Source: a virus. From it: a stretch of 62,920 bases of DNA. The position numbers and the translations under genes were made by a program. This document shows, piece after piece, positions 36,628 through 45,467 of this stretch. The notes below the pieces were generated by a model. The model was given only the letters and a program-made list of their open reading frames with translations, was not told where the DNA came from and searched no databases. The stretch is from positions 1 to 62,920 of the IMG/VR virus record IMGVR_UViG_3300031576_000042; one strand, given 5' to 3'. Numbering within the stretch: position 1 is the first letter of the stretch; each line of letters begins with the position of its first letter.

Positions 36628-39336
36628 ATGACTGTCGCATATACCCTCCCAACTGCTGGCGACCATCCTCGTATTCATCTTGGCAACACTACAGCAAATG
36701 GCAAGGGGCCTTTGCTGACCATTATTCGTGATCGTGTCACAACAGGCTCTAATAAGACTCACAGGAAATGGTGGGACGGTAATAACTCTGACGGCACACC
36801 TGCTTCTCCTCAGCCCACAGGGCAGAATCTTCAGAGCTATTGTAATCAGCGTCTCAACACCTCTACCTACCCGAATACTTATTTTGCAACAAAAGAAGGT
36901 GAATACACTGGAGCGCTTGCTTTTTCTTATCTCATGGACAATGCTAATACTGCCCATGCTGACAGGGCTATTCAGATTGCTCTGTATCTCTGTACTTTAA
37001 CCGTAGGATCGTCACAGTCAGATCGTAATAAGGTCGCTGCACTTGCTATGGTCTATGATTGGGCCTACGCAAGAATTTCTACTGGAGATCGGTCTACTAT
37101 TAGGAAAAAGATTCGCGACTACGTTGACGCTCTTGAGCATATTGGAAATACAACTGAATTCTATTGGGGTGAAGCACATGGTGACGATGTTTACGCCGTA
37201 TTTGCTCTGTTAGCTATTCTTGAGGACATGTTGGCTGGTGAGGGAACTACCAATGCTCAGCTTGTCACTTGGTTGAACGACCTTCTTGATCGGTTTGACA
37301 ATGGTGTAAATAACGTATCGTATTTTGCTGGTTTCAGACATTTTGGAAATTCTGACGGTGGGACACACAAGGGTGCCGGGCCTCACGGGTATGACACACA
37401 GAGTGAGACGTTCTACATACGCCTTATGCCTGCGTTTAAGAGCTGCATTGGAGTGAATTGGAACACAAGTGAAGCTTGGTGGCAGAATCTCGGGCATTGG
37501 CGTTTATGGACTTGGCGTAATGATAGATCATTTTATCGTATCGGTGAAGGTCGGGTTTACTCTAAATATCACAACGCGATTGAAGCACATATGCTTCAGA
37601 TTGCTGATAACCAGAGTAATGTGTATGGGGAGCATTGTCAGTGGTTGGCAGACGAGATAGAGGAAGTCAACGATCCATTCGGCGGTATTTGGGGGCCTTA
37701 TCAGGTCTGGAATATTCTGTTCCGAAACACTTCCAGGGCTCGTATACGGCCTACTGTAGCGCGTATGGGAACTTATATGCGCCACTTTGCCAACGTAGCA
37801 TGCACAGTTATTCGAGATGGGTGGGATGAGGCAGGCACTTCATGGCTGTTTCATTCCGATAAGTATTTTCCTGGCGGGCACTCGTCACGCAGTGGTGGTC
37901 AGTTTCAGGCGGCTGTTAATGGGTATCCAATTTACGTTAAGCATGGTTTGTACGATCCAAACCAAACTACTACTTGGAAAAATCCTGCTGATTTAAACCC
38001 TGATCTATCATTGAGGAAGACTGGGCACAGATACACCTACATGAATCGAGCTTGTACGCATAATGTAGTTAGGATCAAGCATGATTCCGAGCCAAGCTCT
38101 AATATGTCTGACTCGTTTCAGGAAACACTTTCTGGAACGAGTAGGTTTGGTATTCGTGTTGCATCTGATACTCTGTCGACTTCTGAGGTCACGAATATTG
38201 GCGACCAGCTTTGGCCAAAAAATACAGGTGCAACCAAGTTTGAGCCGCATAGTGTAGATGATCTGATCGGTGGCTCACCTGAAGCTAAGTGGCTTATGAC
38301 GCCTACTGCACTGGCTCCTGTGGAGGAGCTTAACAAGGCTGTTTATGGTGTCATGGATCTCACTAAGTATTATTGGGCGACAAAGTTGACTTTGTATCGA
38401 CGCCATTTTCTTTGGATTGGTGCTGGTCAGATTCCTTCTTGGGATCGCCCAATCATGCTTATTTTTGACGATATTACACTTCCTTCTATCGGGACGACAC
38501 CTGGGAATAAAGCTACATTGTTTCAACTTCAAGCTAAGGTGCAGGCAGTATGGGATTCTGGTAACAAGTTGCTTACTGTGACTAATGGTACAGGTCGTTC
38601 TTTTACAAAGATTTTGTTCCCAACAACAGTTGATCGAGCTGAGATATCCGGCTTTACAGTAGACGGAAATACTTTTCCTGAGACTCTTATTGACGATTAT
38701 AGTGATTCTGTTGAGAGTGGTGCTGTAGTAGCTTATCGTAACGAGATAAATCCTACAGCAGCCGGGACAAGAATTCAGTACTTGACGTTTCATTGTCTGT
38801 GCGCGTCAAATATTGCTGTGCCGCCTACAATCACTACTATTGATACTGGAGGATCTGCCGATGTTGGCTGGCTAGGTGGCTACGTCAATGGTATTGAGTG
38901 TCGTATTGAGAAGGGCGGATCTCCATACAACTACTTTGTTGGTGTTGAAGGTCCGCCATCCCCTCCTTCTCCTGGGATTATGAAGGAGAATGTCACACTT
39001 TACAATAATCAGATACTCACTGCTGGTGGTGGGCCTACCACTTCTGCCTGGCAAGATGTGACAATGGCGCATGAGGTTCAGGTTCATATCAAGCTGACAA
39101 ATACTACTGGTATAACAACTCGTGCGTCTGTTGTCCTTGAGGTCTGTGCCAATACGACGAATAACATTGTTGCTCAGTATGAAAAGGCGCTGAATGGCAC
39201 GAAGATAAATAATGACGTGAAGTCTACGTCGATACGGCTTCCTGCTGGTGTAAAGTACTTCCGTATCAAAGCTACCCATTCTGTTGGTGGTGACACACGT
39301 CTTGATTGTGAGTTTACGAAGGTAACTGCTATGTAA
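36628..39336 (+). CDS. Heparinase II/III-like tailspike, probable polysaccharide lyase
   Basis: 902 residues. The first 330 residues are an all-helical toroid typical of heparinase II/III and alginate-lyase families. His-Pro-Arg-Ile-His-Leu-Gly at the start and Ala-Met-Val-Tyr-Asp-Trp-Ala-Tyr near 145 are family landmarks. Pro-Gly-Gly-His-Ser-Ser-Arg-Ser-Gly-Gly-Gln-Phe-Gln (about 410) sits where the family keeps catalytic His in the central beta domain. The last 110 residues are an attachment-type domain shared with the 35749 gene. It probably degrades host capsule or exopolysaccharide. There is no signal peptide, consistent with a virion enzyme. Substrate is unknown. Confidence 0.68.
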   Translation: MTVAYTLPTAGDHPRIHLGNTTANGKGPLLTIIRDRVTTGSNKTHRKWWDGNNSDGTPASPQPTGQNLQSYCNQRLNTSTYPNTYFATKEGEYTGALAFSYLMDNANTAHADRAIQIALYLCTLTVGSSQSDRNKVAALAMVYDWAYARISTGDRSTIRKKIRDYVDALEHIGNTTEFYWGEAHGDDVYAVFALLAILEDMLAGEGTTNAQLVTWLNDLLDRFDNGVNNVSYFAGFRHFGNSDGGTHKGAGPHGYDTQSETFYIRLMPAFKSCIGVNWNTSEAWWQNLGHWRLWTWRNDRSFYRIGEGRVYSKYHNAIEAHMLQIADNQSNVYGEHCQWLADEIEEVNDPFGGIWGPYQVWNILFRNTSRARIRPTVARMGTYMRHFANVACTVIRDGWDEAGTSWLFHSDKYFPGGHSSRSGGQFQAAVNGYPIYVKHGLYDPNQTTTWKNPADLNPDLSLRKTGHRYTYMNRACTHNVVRIKHDSEPSSNMSDSFQETLSGTSRFGIRVASDTLSTSEVTNIGDQLWPKNTGATKFEPHSVDDLIGGSPEAKWLMTPTALAPVEELNKAVYGVMDLTKYYWATKLTLYRRHFLWIGAGQIPSWDRPIMLIFDDITLPSIGTTPGNKATLFQLQAKVQAVWDSGNKLLTVTNGTGRSFTKILFPTTVDRAEISGFTVDGNTFPETLIDDYSDSVESGAVVAYRNEINPTAAGTRIQYLTFHCLCASNIAVPPTITTIDTGGSADVGWLGGYVNGIECRIEKGGSPYNYFVGVEGPPSPPSPGIMKENVTLYNNQILTAGGGPTTSAWQDVTMAHEVQVHIKLTNTTGITTRASVVLEVCANTTNNIVAQYEKALNGTKINNDVKSTSIRLPAGVKYFRIKATHSVGGDTRLDCEFTKVTAM

Positions 39337-39370
39337 GCTTTATCAATTTTATAAACAATTTAATTCCTGT

Positions 39371-39407
39371 AAGATCCAAGATTTCATTTCTTGGGTCTTA
39401 TTTTTTT
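39371..39407 (+). terminator. Terminator after the tailspike
   Basis: AAGATCCAAG and CTTGGGTCTT (one G-U pair) then ATTTTTTT. Confidence 0.8.
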
Positions 39408-39430
39408 GATAAACTACTTGTGCCAGGCTG

Positions 39431-39449
39431 TTTAATAAGCTGATTATAT
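39431..39449 (+). repeat. Dispersed palindromic motif copy
   Basis: TTTAATAAGCTGATTATAT, left edge of GC-rich island 2. Confidence 0.75.
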
Positions 39450-39524
39450 CCTTACATCTACGTGTAGTAACCAGTGGCTTATAGCTCAGATTGTGTGGCT
39501 ATAGATGATTATAAAAGGCTTGGT

Positions 39525-39554
39525 AAAGCGCTGTGTGCCCTACGCAGCGCTTTT
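39525..39554 (+). terminator. Second hairpin with T run, merged with a motif copy
   Basis: AAAGCGCTG and CAGCGCTTT form a 9-bp stem; TTTT leads directly into the motif copy at 39552. Confidence 0.72.
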
Positions 39555-39569
39555 ATAAGCTGTTTATAT
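39552..39569 (+). repeat. Dispersed palindromic motif copy
   Basis: TTTATAAGCTGTTTATAT just before island 2 genes. Confidence 0.7.
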
Positions 39570-39596
39570 GGTGAGGAGGAGTAATCCTTTGCTTGA

Positions 39597-39941
39597 ATGG
39601 ACCAGTCGCCCATGGAAACCTTTAACCGGATCGTCAAGCAATTCGGATCCATTATGGCCATGTTCGCAGTTGGAGTCGGGGCTTACTTCGAGGCACGTAT
39701 GGCCATTCGCGACAACACGCGAGAGATTAAGGAGCTTCGTGTCGCACTTGATGGCTTTGTCGCTCGTGATCTTGACCGTAGCGCTTTTGGCCCTGACGGT
39801 TTTCTCGATCCTAAGATTCGCGCAGGACTGGAAGCCAACATCCGAAAGTATCTTGAGATCCAAGGATTCACAGACAGAAGGTTCCGGGAAGCATTTTTCC
39901 AGCTCAACCCCACCATCATTAAACCAAAGGACGATAAGTAA
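39597..39941 (+). CDS. Small membrane protein, holin-like
   Basis: 114 residues from ATG 39597. One hydrophobic helix (about 17-33, Gly-Ser-Ile-Met-Ala-Met-Phe-Ala-Val-Gly-Val-Gly) followed by a charged coiled coil (Arg-Asp-Asn-Thr-Arg-Glu-Ile-Lys-Glu-Leu). Such single-TM, coiled-coil proteins occur in phage lysis cassettes, but no clear lysin lies next to it. It heads a GC-rich cassette with two lipoproteins. Confidence 0.48.
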   Translation: MDQSPMETFNRIVKQFGSIMAMFAVGVGAYFEARMAIRDNTREIKELRVALDGFVARDLDRSAFGPDGFLDPKIRAGLEANIRKYLEIQGFTDRRFREAFFQLNPTIIKPKDDK

Positions 39942-39944
39942 CCC

Positions 39945-40223
39945 ATGAGACGACTCATTTGGACACTTCCGATCGTTTTCGTCTGTGGCTGCGCTGGCTT
40001 CGGCGATTACGTCACGACCGACCCTGACGGCCTCGGTCCGCAAGTATCGCCCATGGTGCAGGTTGGCTCGGATGTGGTGGGTGCTCTCTCCGCCTTCGAG
40101 CAGGGGGGAATCCTTGCCGGCATCGCGGCGCTCGCGCTCACGGCCGGGAAGACTGGCCTGCGGGTCTACAGCGGCTGGAGCGCTGCGAAGGCTGCCAAGG
40201 CGGCAACGGAGGTCACGAAGTGA
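39945..40223 (+). CDS. Small lipoprotein with hydrophobic C half
   Basis: 92 residues. A basic start, hydrophobic helix and Val-Cys-Gly-Cys-Ala-Gly make a signal peptidase II lipobox near residue 16. A second hydrophobic helix (about 55-75, Gly-Ile-Leu-Ala-Gly-Ile-Ala-Ala-Leu-Ala-Leu) might be holin or membrane-embedded. It could be the outer-membrane component of a lysis cassette (o-spanin-like) or an exclusion lipoprotein. Coupled to the next lipoprotein by GTGA. Confidence 0.52.
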   Translation: MRRLIWTLPIVFVCGCAGFGDYVTTDPDGLGPQVSPMVQVGSDVVGALSAFEQGGILAGIAALALTAGKTGLRVYSGWSAAKAAKAATEVTK

Positions 40224-42061
40224 ACAAGCTAGAGCGCTTGGTGATCTACTTCTTGCTCGGCGTTGCCATTGGCCTTGAGGTCGTCGGCTGCGGCTCTGGC
40301 TCCTCTGGCGGTTCCACGTCAACGCGCGTCGCCGCAGTCGAGAATCCAGCGCTCGCCTCACGCACGTCTGGCGTCGCGCCGCTGGCTGTCTTCTTCGACT
40401 CGGGCGCTGTCGGGGACGCTTTCCTCGGCGACGAGCACCGCTGGGACTTCGGGGACCCTGGTAGCGGAACGTGGTCACTCTCTGGCCGCTCGAGGAACAC
40501 CGAGACCGGCCCCATTGCCGGCCATGTCTACGAGGTGCCAGGCGTCTACGTCGCCACGCTGAATGGCACGGACACTGTGACGATCACGGTCGAGGACCCA
40601 GAGGTAGTATTCTCTGGCGAGGCGACCTGTTGCTTTTCCCGCACGGGGGACTTCACCGGGGCGCCGGCTGGCGCGCTGCTCGTCACCGCTACGAGCCTCG
40701 CGACTGTCGCGAGCCACCTCGCGCCCGGCCGGCGTCTTTTGCTCAGGAGAGGTGAGACATGGAGTCAAGGAAGCGCACAATTCGGGGGAGTCCTGTCTGG
40801 TCCTGGGATCATCGGGGCTTTCGGGCAGGGTTCCCGGCCGCTTATCCAAATCACTGGGCAGCTCTTTGCCCCGCGCTGGACCGACTGGCGGATCATGGAC
40901 CTGGAGATCCAAGGCTCGGGGACGAGCGCGAGAGCGTTCCGCTCTGCCGGCCAGAACAGCCAGGTGCTGGTGTTCCGCTGCCGGGCGATTAGCGTCAAGA
41001 CCGGCTTCAGCTTCTCGACGAGCCACATGGGCGGAGCGCTCTTCTCCATGCCCGCCGTGGTCGAGTGCCAGGTAGACAACCTCGTGGGTGGCCTGGGTGG
41101 CTACGGCAGCATGTTTGCCGGCTCGCAGGCGCTCTTCCTCGGCAACGTTTACCTCTCTGCTGAAGGCGGCGAGCACAACCTGCGCGTTCCGTGGGCCGAG
41201 GGCTGCGTCATCGCGCACTGTCAGCTTGAGCGACCAAGTTCGAGCAAGCACGTCGTTAAGCTCCACGGGCCACCGTGGGAAGGCACAGGGCTCGGGAATC
41301 ACCAGTACACCGAGCGCGTCATGATCGCGCGCAACGTCTTCCGCGGCGGGCTCGCAAGCTGGATCGTGGTCTCGGCTCCCGAGGATGACCACACGGACCA
41401 GCGTGTTCGCACGGTCCTTGTTGAGGGCAACCGCGTCGAGGCGGGCATCAACATGCAGAACGCCTTCCAAGTGAGCTGCATTGGCTTCCTCGCCCGCAAC
41501 AACATTGTCGTCGGCACCAGCGGGCGGTCCTGCACAGGCTTCTCGATCGGCAGGCGTGGCGGCGAGCCGTTCCCCACTGGAATCTGGATCTTGCACAACA
41601 CGGCCTATACCGCCGACCCCGATCGCTTCACGCTCGCTTCGGTTGGCTCTGGCGTCACAGATGTTCTTGTCCACGGGAACCTTGGCTCGGCGCCCAACTC
41701 AAGTAACAAGACCCTCGTCAGCGGGCCGGCGACATCTACGAGCAACCTCCTGAGCGACAACCCTCTTTTCACTAGCCCGCCCGCTGATTTCTCTCTCACC
41801 CCTGGGAGCCCCGCGATCGACGCTGCCCCGGCGATTGCCGAGGTCTGGGATGATTATCCCGGCACGATTCGCGGGGCTGCCTTTGATATTGGGGCCTACG
41901 AGGTGCCCGAGGAGGGATCGCCGCCAGTGCTGGTCGTTCTGGATGCCGACCTGGACGGCGTACCTGATTCCACCGACAACTGTCCGACGGTTACCAACCC
42001 AGAGCAGGGCGATGCCGATGGCGATCTCGTTGGCGATGCCTGCTGTGCTCTCGTGAGGTGA
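40220..42061 (+). CDS. Lipoprotein with PKD, parallel beta-helix and thrombospondin-3-like repeat
   Basis: 613 residues from GTG 40220. Signal peptide with Val-Val-Gly-Cys lipobox (about 21-24). A PKD-like domain at 50-125 has His-Arg-Trp-Asp-Phe-Gly-Asp and Tyr-Val-Ala-Thr-Leu. A right-handed beta-helix at about 150-520 ends in the anchor-type phrase Ser-Pro-Ala-Ile-Asp-Ala-Ala and Asp-Ile-Gly-Ala-Tyr-Glu. The end, DADLDGVPDSTDNCP then Asp-Ala-Asp-Gly-Asp, is a calcium-binding thrombospondin type 3 repeat. This is a bacterial surface-protein layout and strange for a phage. It may be a receptor mask, adhesin or depolymerase moved in from a host. Confidence 0.75.
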   Translation: MNKLERLVIYFLLGVAIGLEVVGCGSGSSGGSTSTRVAAVENPALASRTSGVAPLAVFFDSGAVGDAFLGDEHRWDFGDPGSGTWSLSGRSRNTETGPIAGHVYEVPGVYVATLNGTDTVTITVEDPEVVFSGEATCCFSRTGDFTGAPAGALLVTATSLATVASHLAPGRRLLLRRGETWSQGSAQFGGVLSGPGIIGAFGQGSRPLIQITGQLFAPRWTDWRIMDLEIQGSGTSARAFRSAGQNSQVLVFRCRAISVKTGFSFSTSHMGGALFSMPAVVECQVDNLVGGLGGYGSMFAGSQALFLGNVYLSAEGGEHNLRVPWAEGCVIAHCQLERPSSSKHVVKLHGPPWEGTGLGNHQYTERVMIARNVFRGGLASWIVVSAPEDDHTDQRVRTVLVEGNRVEAGINMQNAFQVSCIGFLARNNIVVGTSGRSCTGFSIGRRGGEPFPTGIWILHNTAYTADPDRFTLASVGSGVTDVLVHGNLGSAPNSSNKTLVSGPATSTSNLLSDNPLFTSPPADFSLTPGSPAIDAAPAIAEVWDDYPGTIRGAAFDIGAYEVPEEGSPPVLVVLDADLDGVPDSTDNCPTVTNPEQGDADGDLVGDACCALVR

Positions 42062-42062
42062 A

Positions 42063-43175
42063 ATGGCTTCCGCTGGTGGACTGATACTGCCGCTCGCTGG
42101 CCCATACTGGGGCGCGAATGCTGCGTTCAATGCCCATGGCACGGTGCTCGACTTATCGACTGACAAGAACGCCTGGATCTTTCAGGCGGAGGCCGGGATA
42201 TCAATCGCCCGGCTTGGCGTCCGACTACAAGCCAAGACTGGCACAAGCCCGACCTACTCCATCAACTTGCAGGGCGTCAATGTCAGTGGGCTTCCAGACG
42301 GGACGATTAAGGGCGGCGCCTCGCCAGCCTCGGCGACCTTCACGGTGACGAGCTGGACTGTTGGGACCTTCAATTGGGTGACGCTCTCCAACGCCTATAC
42401 ATGCACACGCGGCGAGCTTCTCGCGCTCGTGGTGGAGCACTCAAGTGGCACGATCGATGGCTTGAACAATATCACCCTGACGGCATCTGTCAACCATACC
42501 GAGGGCAACTTCCAGTTCCCGAAGGTGACTGGCTCCACCGGAACGTGGGCGAACCACGCCGCCACGCAAAGGCCGATTTACGGATACGGCACCAGCACGC
42601 GAGCGTATGGCTGGCCGCTCAACAATGCGGGGACTGTCACGTACAACTCTGGCACCGTTGGAGCAGATGAGTATGCGCAGCGCTTTGTAGTGCCGACTTG
42701 GTTTTGCTCGACCTTCACCTTGCGTGGGATACGAGTGCAGTCGAACTTCATCCCAGCCCAAAATATGTCATTTGAGCTATCAGATGCGACTGGGCTTACC
42801 TATGGCACTCCGCTCGAGGTGATTTCTCTCGACGGAGATCTTGGCGGGACATCTCCATCGAATGACGTTGCGGTGGTGATGTTCGATGCCAGCTCGCTCC
42901 CGGTCCTCAACGCTGGGACGCCATACAGAATTAGTCAGAGGCCGGAGGGCACGACCAGCACCAACATTTATTGGGTTGATGTGGCAAGTGCGGCTGACTG
43001 GGAGGCATTTCCGCCATTTGGTGACCAGAGCGTTTTTGAGGAGAATGCACTCGATCAGGCTGGGAGCTGGACTCAAGTGACGACCAGAAGGTTGCTGATG
43101 GATCTCATCTTCGACGACATCACGCCGCCGACTGGCGGTACAAACATCTTCATCCCTCGAAGGAGGATCGCATGA
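42063..43175 (+). CDS. Hypothetical surface-type beta-sandwich protein
   Basis: 370 residues, GAGGTGA before ATG 42063. Two beta-rich halves with Trp- and Gly-rich loops, similar in feel to carbohydrate-binding or fibre domains. No catalytic motif. GC-rich like its neighbours. Strong ribosome-binding site of the next gene lies in its end. Confidence 0.6.
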   Translation: MASAGGLILPLAGPYWGANAAFNAHGTVLDLSTDKNAWIFQAEAGISIARLGVRLQAKTGTSPTYSINLQGVNVSGLPDGTIKGGASPASATFTVTSWTVGTFNWVTLSNAYTCTRGELLALVVEHSSGTIDGLNNITLTASVNHTEGNFQFPKVTGSTGTWANHAATQRPIYGYGTSTRAYGWPLNNAGTVTYNSGTVGADEYAQRFVVPTWFCSTFTLRGIRVQSNFIPAQNMSFELSDATGLTYGTPLEVISLDGDLGGTSPSNDVAVVMFDASSLPVLNAGTPYRISQRPEGTTSTNIYWVDVASAADWEAFPPFGDQSVFEENALDQAGSWTQVTTRRLLMDLIFDDITPPTGGTNIFIPRRRIA

Positions 43176-43654
43176 GAGGCGTCTACACGGGACGAATAGT
43201 CCATACTGCGTTGGCTGCCGCCAAGGATCTGCTCGTTATTACTTCTCCAACAGATCGAGTGATCGAGATCCTTGAAGCGCACGTCACGAACCGTACACAG
43301 GAAACTAACGAGCAACTCGAAGCTGCGCTTTTCCGTTGCACAGTCGCTGGCACTGGAGCTGCCACTGCCATTACAAAGAAGCCGCACGAGCCAAACGATG
43401 CCGCTGCCGGCGCAACGCTGGAGCACACATACGCTACAACGCAGCCAACGCTCGATGCTGATCCTGTCGGCGGCATGGAGCCTGGGTTCTCGTCGCTCGC
43501 TGGATGGCATTTCGCGCCGATTCCTGAATCGAGAATCTACGTCTGCGGCACGGCCGCTGAAGCTGACACTAAGATACTCGTTCTACGCCTTATCACGGCG
43601 ACATTTACGGCGTTTGACTGCGTGGCTAGCATCACCTGGAGGGAGATCGGGTAG
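43172..43654 (+). CDS. Hypothetical virion protein
   Basis: 160 residues, AGGAGG before ATG 43172 (ATGA overlap). Beta-rich, with Val-Ile-Glu-Ile-Leu-Glu-Ala-His-Val-Thr near 30 and Pro-Gly-Phe-Ser-Ser-Leu-Ala-Gly-Trp-His-Phe, a pattern reminiscent of small phage coat or decoration proteins. Last gene of island 2. Confidence 0.55.
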   Translation: MRGVYTGRIVHTALAAAKDLLVITSPTDRVIEILEAHVTNRTQETNEQLEAALFRCTVAGTGAATAITKKPHEPNDAAAGATLEHTYATTQPTLDADPVGGMEPGFSSLAGWHFAPIPESRIYVCGTAAEADTKILVLRLITATFTAFDCVASITWREIG

Positions 43655-43657
43655 ACT

Positions 43658-44560
43658 TTGCGCTCAATTGCAGGCTATGTAAGGTCTGGAATAATCTTTT
43701 CGCGCACATGGACGCGCGAGGAGCTGGTACAGCCGCGCCGTAGAAAACGAGTTGCTGTACTTTTTCCACCTTCAGGCGCTTCTATAGTCAATCCTGCGGC
43801 GGCTACAGCTACTGCAACAGCTAATAATCCAGTAGCTATTATTACGGTTGCGCCAAGCGCTGCGACTGCTACAGCTACCGCGCCAAGCCCTACTGCTATT
43901 CTTGTAGCTCTTCCTGGTGCTGCAACTGCTGTATCTACAGCTAATGCTCCAGTAGCCGTACTAATTGCTCTTCCTGGTGTCGCTGTCGCTTCTGCTACAG
44001 CTAATACGCCAGTTGGTGTCATTACAGCTATTCCGCTTCCAGGTATTTCTTCTTCTACAGCAAACAGCCCGAATGGGTTTATCGTTGCATTTCCTGGTGT
44101 TGCAATTGCGACTGCTACAGCAAACAGCCCGACGACGATTCCAGCCGGTGGTGCAGATATAGTCAATCCACTTCCAGCCACCGCAGCATCGACTGCAAAT
44201 AACCCGCTTATAATCATCACGGCTACGCCAAGCTCAGCAATTGCTTCGGCTGTAGCTAATAATCCTGTTGGCAGCCTTACAGTATTTCCATCTGTTGCTG
44301 TTGCAACCGCCTCTGTTCCAAACCATACAGTAAATGTAGTTGCTCTACCTCTTTCAGGTGTCGGATCTGCTGTAGCTAATAATCTTCTTGGATTGATTGT
44401 AGCTTTCCCATCTCCTGCTACAGCTACTGCAACATCAAACGATCCGACTACTATTCCAAGTGCGTTTACTTATGTGACTGGAGTAGACTATTGGCTAGCT
44501 CCAGATAAAGAAAATGTTTGGGAGGCGCCAGACAAATTGCAGTCTTGGAAATTTCCTTAG
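43658..44560 (+). CDS. Ala/Thr/Val-rich repeat protein
   Basis: 300 residues from TTG 43658 with GGAG upstream. Residues 45-275 are about eleven degenerate repeats of about 20 residues, each of type (Ala-Thr)n-Ala-Asn-x-Pro-x-x-hydrophobic4-Ala-x-Pro-Gly. Each repeat could form one strand-turn of a fibrous or solenoid fold. Short unique caps stand at both ends (Trp-rich C terminus). It may be an elongated virion fibre or decoration. AT-rich codons return here. Confidence 0.62.
   Translation: MRSIAGYVRSGIIFSRTWTREELVQPRRRKRVAVLFPPSGASIVNPAAATATATANNPVAIITVAPSAATATATAPSPTAILVALPGAATAVSTANAPVAVLIALPGVAVASATANTPVGVITAIPLPGISSSTANSPNGFIVAFPGVAIATATANSPTTIPAGGADIVNPLPATAASTANNPLIIITATPSSAIASAVANNPVGSLTVFPSVAVATASVPNHTVNVVALPLSGVGSAVANNLLGLIVAFPSPATATATSNDPTTIPSAFTYVTGVDYWLAPDKENVWEAPDKLQSWKFP
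44198..44215 (+). repeat. Dispersed palindromic motif copy (variant) inside repeat gene
   Basis: AAATAACCCGCTTATAAT. Confidence 0.5.
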
Positions 44561-44573
44561 TTTAGAAAAACAG

Positions 44574-44592
44574 TTTAATAAGGAGCTTATAA
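44574..44592 (+). repeat. Dispersed palindromic motif copy with Shine-Dalgarno, abutting start
   Basis: TTTAATAAGGAGCTTATAA directly before ATG 44593; the central AAGGAG is a ribosome-binding site at 8 nt. Confidence 0.82.
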
Positions 44593-45054
44593 ATGGCAAG
44601 CCATTGGTACTCTGGTGGGATTATGCGTGGGCTGGATAACACTGTCGATTTTGATGGTGCGTCTGTAAAGATCGGGCTGTCTGCTGCGGCGCATATTCCA
44701 GATATCGACGATGATTTCCTTGATATTGCAGGAACTGCTGATTTTACAGCCAATGAAGCTACCGGCACTGGGTATGTAGGTACATTTGGAGGTGCAGGTA
44801 GAAAGAATCTTGTTAGTAATGATGTGACTACGGTTGATGCGTCAAACAGGGCGATGTTTGACGCTGCTGACCTTACTTGGACAGCGTACAATCCAACAAA
44901 TGCTGCCGCTCAAGCTACTATTCTTGTTGAGATTACAAACGATACTCTCAGCCCATGCCTTGTGAATCTTGACTTTCCTGATGTTGATCCTAACGGCAAC
45001 GACTTTACTATTCAGTTTCATGCTGATGGTATTGGCTATATCACGTCAAGCTAA
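44593..45054 (+). CDS. Virion protein, paralogue of the 45763 gene
   Basis: 153 residues. The blocks Gly-Thr-Phe-Gly-Gly-Ala-Gly-Arg-Lys, Asp-Leu-Thr-Trp-Thr-Ala, Ala-Thr-Ile-Leu-Val-Glu and Asp-Phe-Thr-Ile-Gln-Phe-His-Ala-Asp-Gly-Ile recur in the 45763 product. It may be a head or tail decoration protein. Its start is fused to a motif copy. Confidence 0.68.
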   Translation: MASHWYSGGIMRGLDNTVDFDGASVKIGLSAAAHIPDIDDDFLDIAGTADFTANEATGTGYVGTFGGAGRKNLVSNDVTTVDASNRAMFDAADLTWTAYNPTNAAAQATILVEITNDTLSPCLVNLDFPDVDPNGNDFTIQFHADGIGYITSS

Positions 45055-45467
45055 TGCATATTAGTCGCGATCCTAAAGATATCGATACTGTTGCCAAATT
45101 CAGCACGCTTTTCAAGCATGGTGAAAAGGGTAAGTTCTTCTGTCATCATTGCGGAAAGATTCTTAATGATCTGCTTAATACTTTGCCTAACGACGGTGGA
45201 AGCTATGTTCGCCCGTGTTCCAATTGTGGAACAATGCTTTTGTTCGATCCAGGTTGGCTGGCTGCAAAGATGATCGAAGAGAATTTACGTAGGAATGCCG
45301 GTCTTCCTCCTGTAGTCGAGCCTAAGAATAAAAAAATATCTGATAGGTCGCCTAAGACTGGTGTTATCAAGGAAATTGTAAAGCCTGACGGGTCTAAAAT
45401 TATCATTGCATGTCCTGAGCCTGCAATAGGCTCTTCTGTAGCGCTTGGTTGGAATAAGAGTAAGTAA
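45054..45467 (+). CDS. Zinc-ribbon protein of the structural region
   Basis: 137 residues. Cys-His-His-Cys-Gly and Cys-Ser-Asn-Cys-Gly-Thr form a ribbon (about 29-60); a basic linker and a beta C-terminal part follow. Overlaps both neighbours by a single base. Confidence 0.58.
   Translation: MHISRDPKDIDTVAKFSTLFKHGEKGKFFCHHCGKILNDLLNTLPNDGGSYVRPCSNCGTMLLFDPGWLAAKMIEENLRRNAGLPPVVEPKNKKISDRSPKTGVIKEIVKPDGSKIIIACPEPAIGSSVALGWNKSK

Noticed and set aside
39568-39948. 126-residue frame starting at the motif end
   Set aside because: It overlaps the membrane-protein gene in another frame and reads as Leu/Ser-rich shadow sequence, although its ATG is near the motif.
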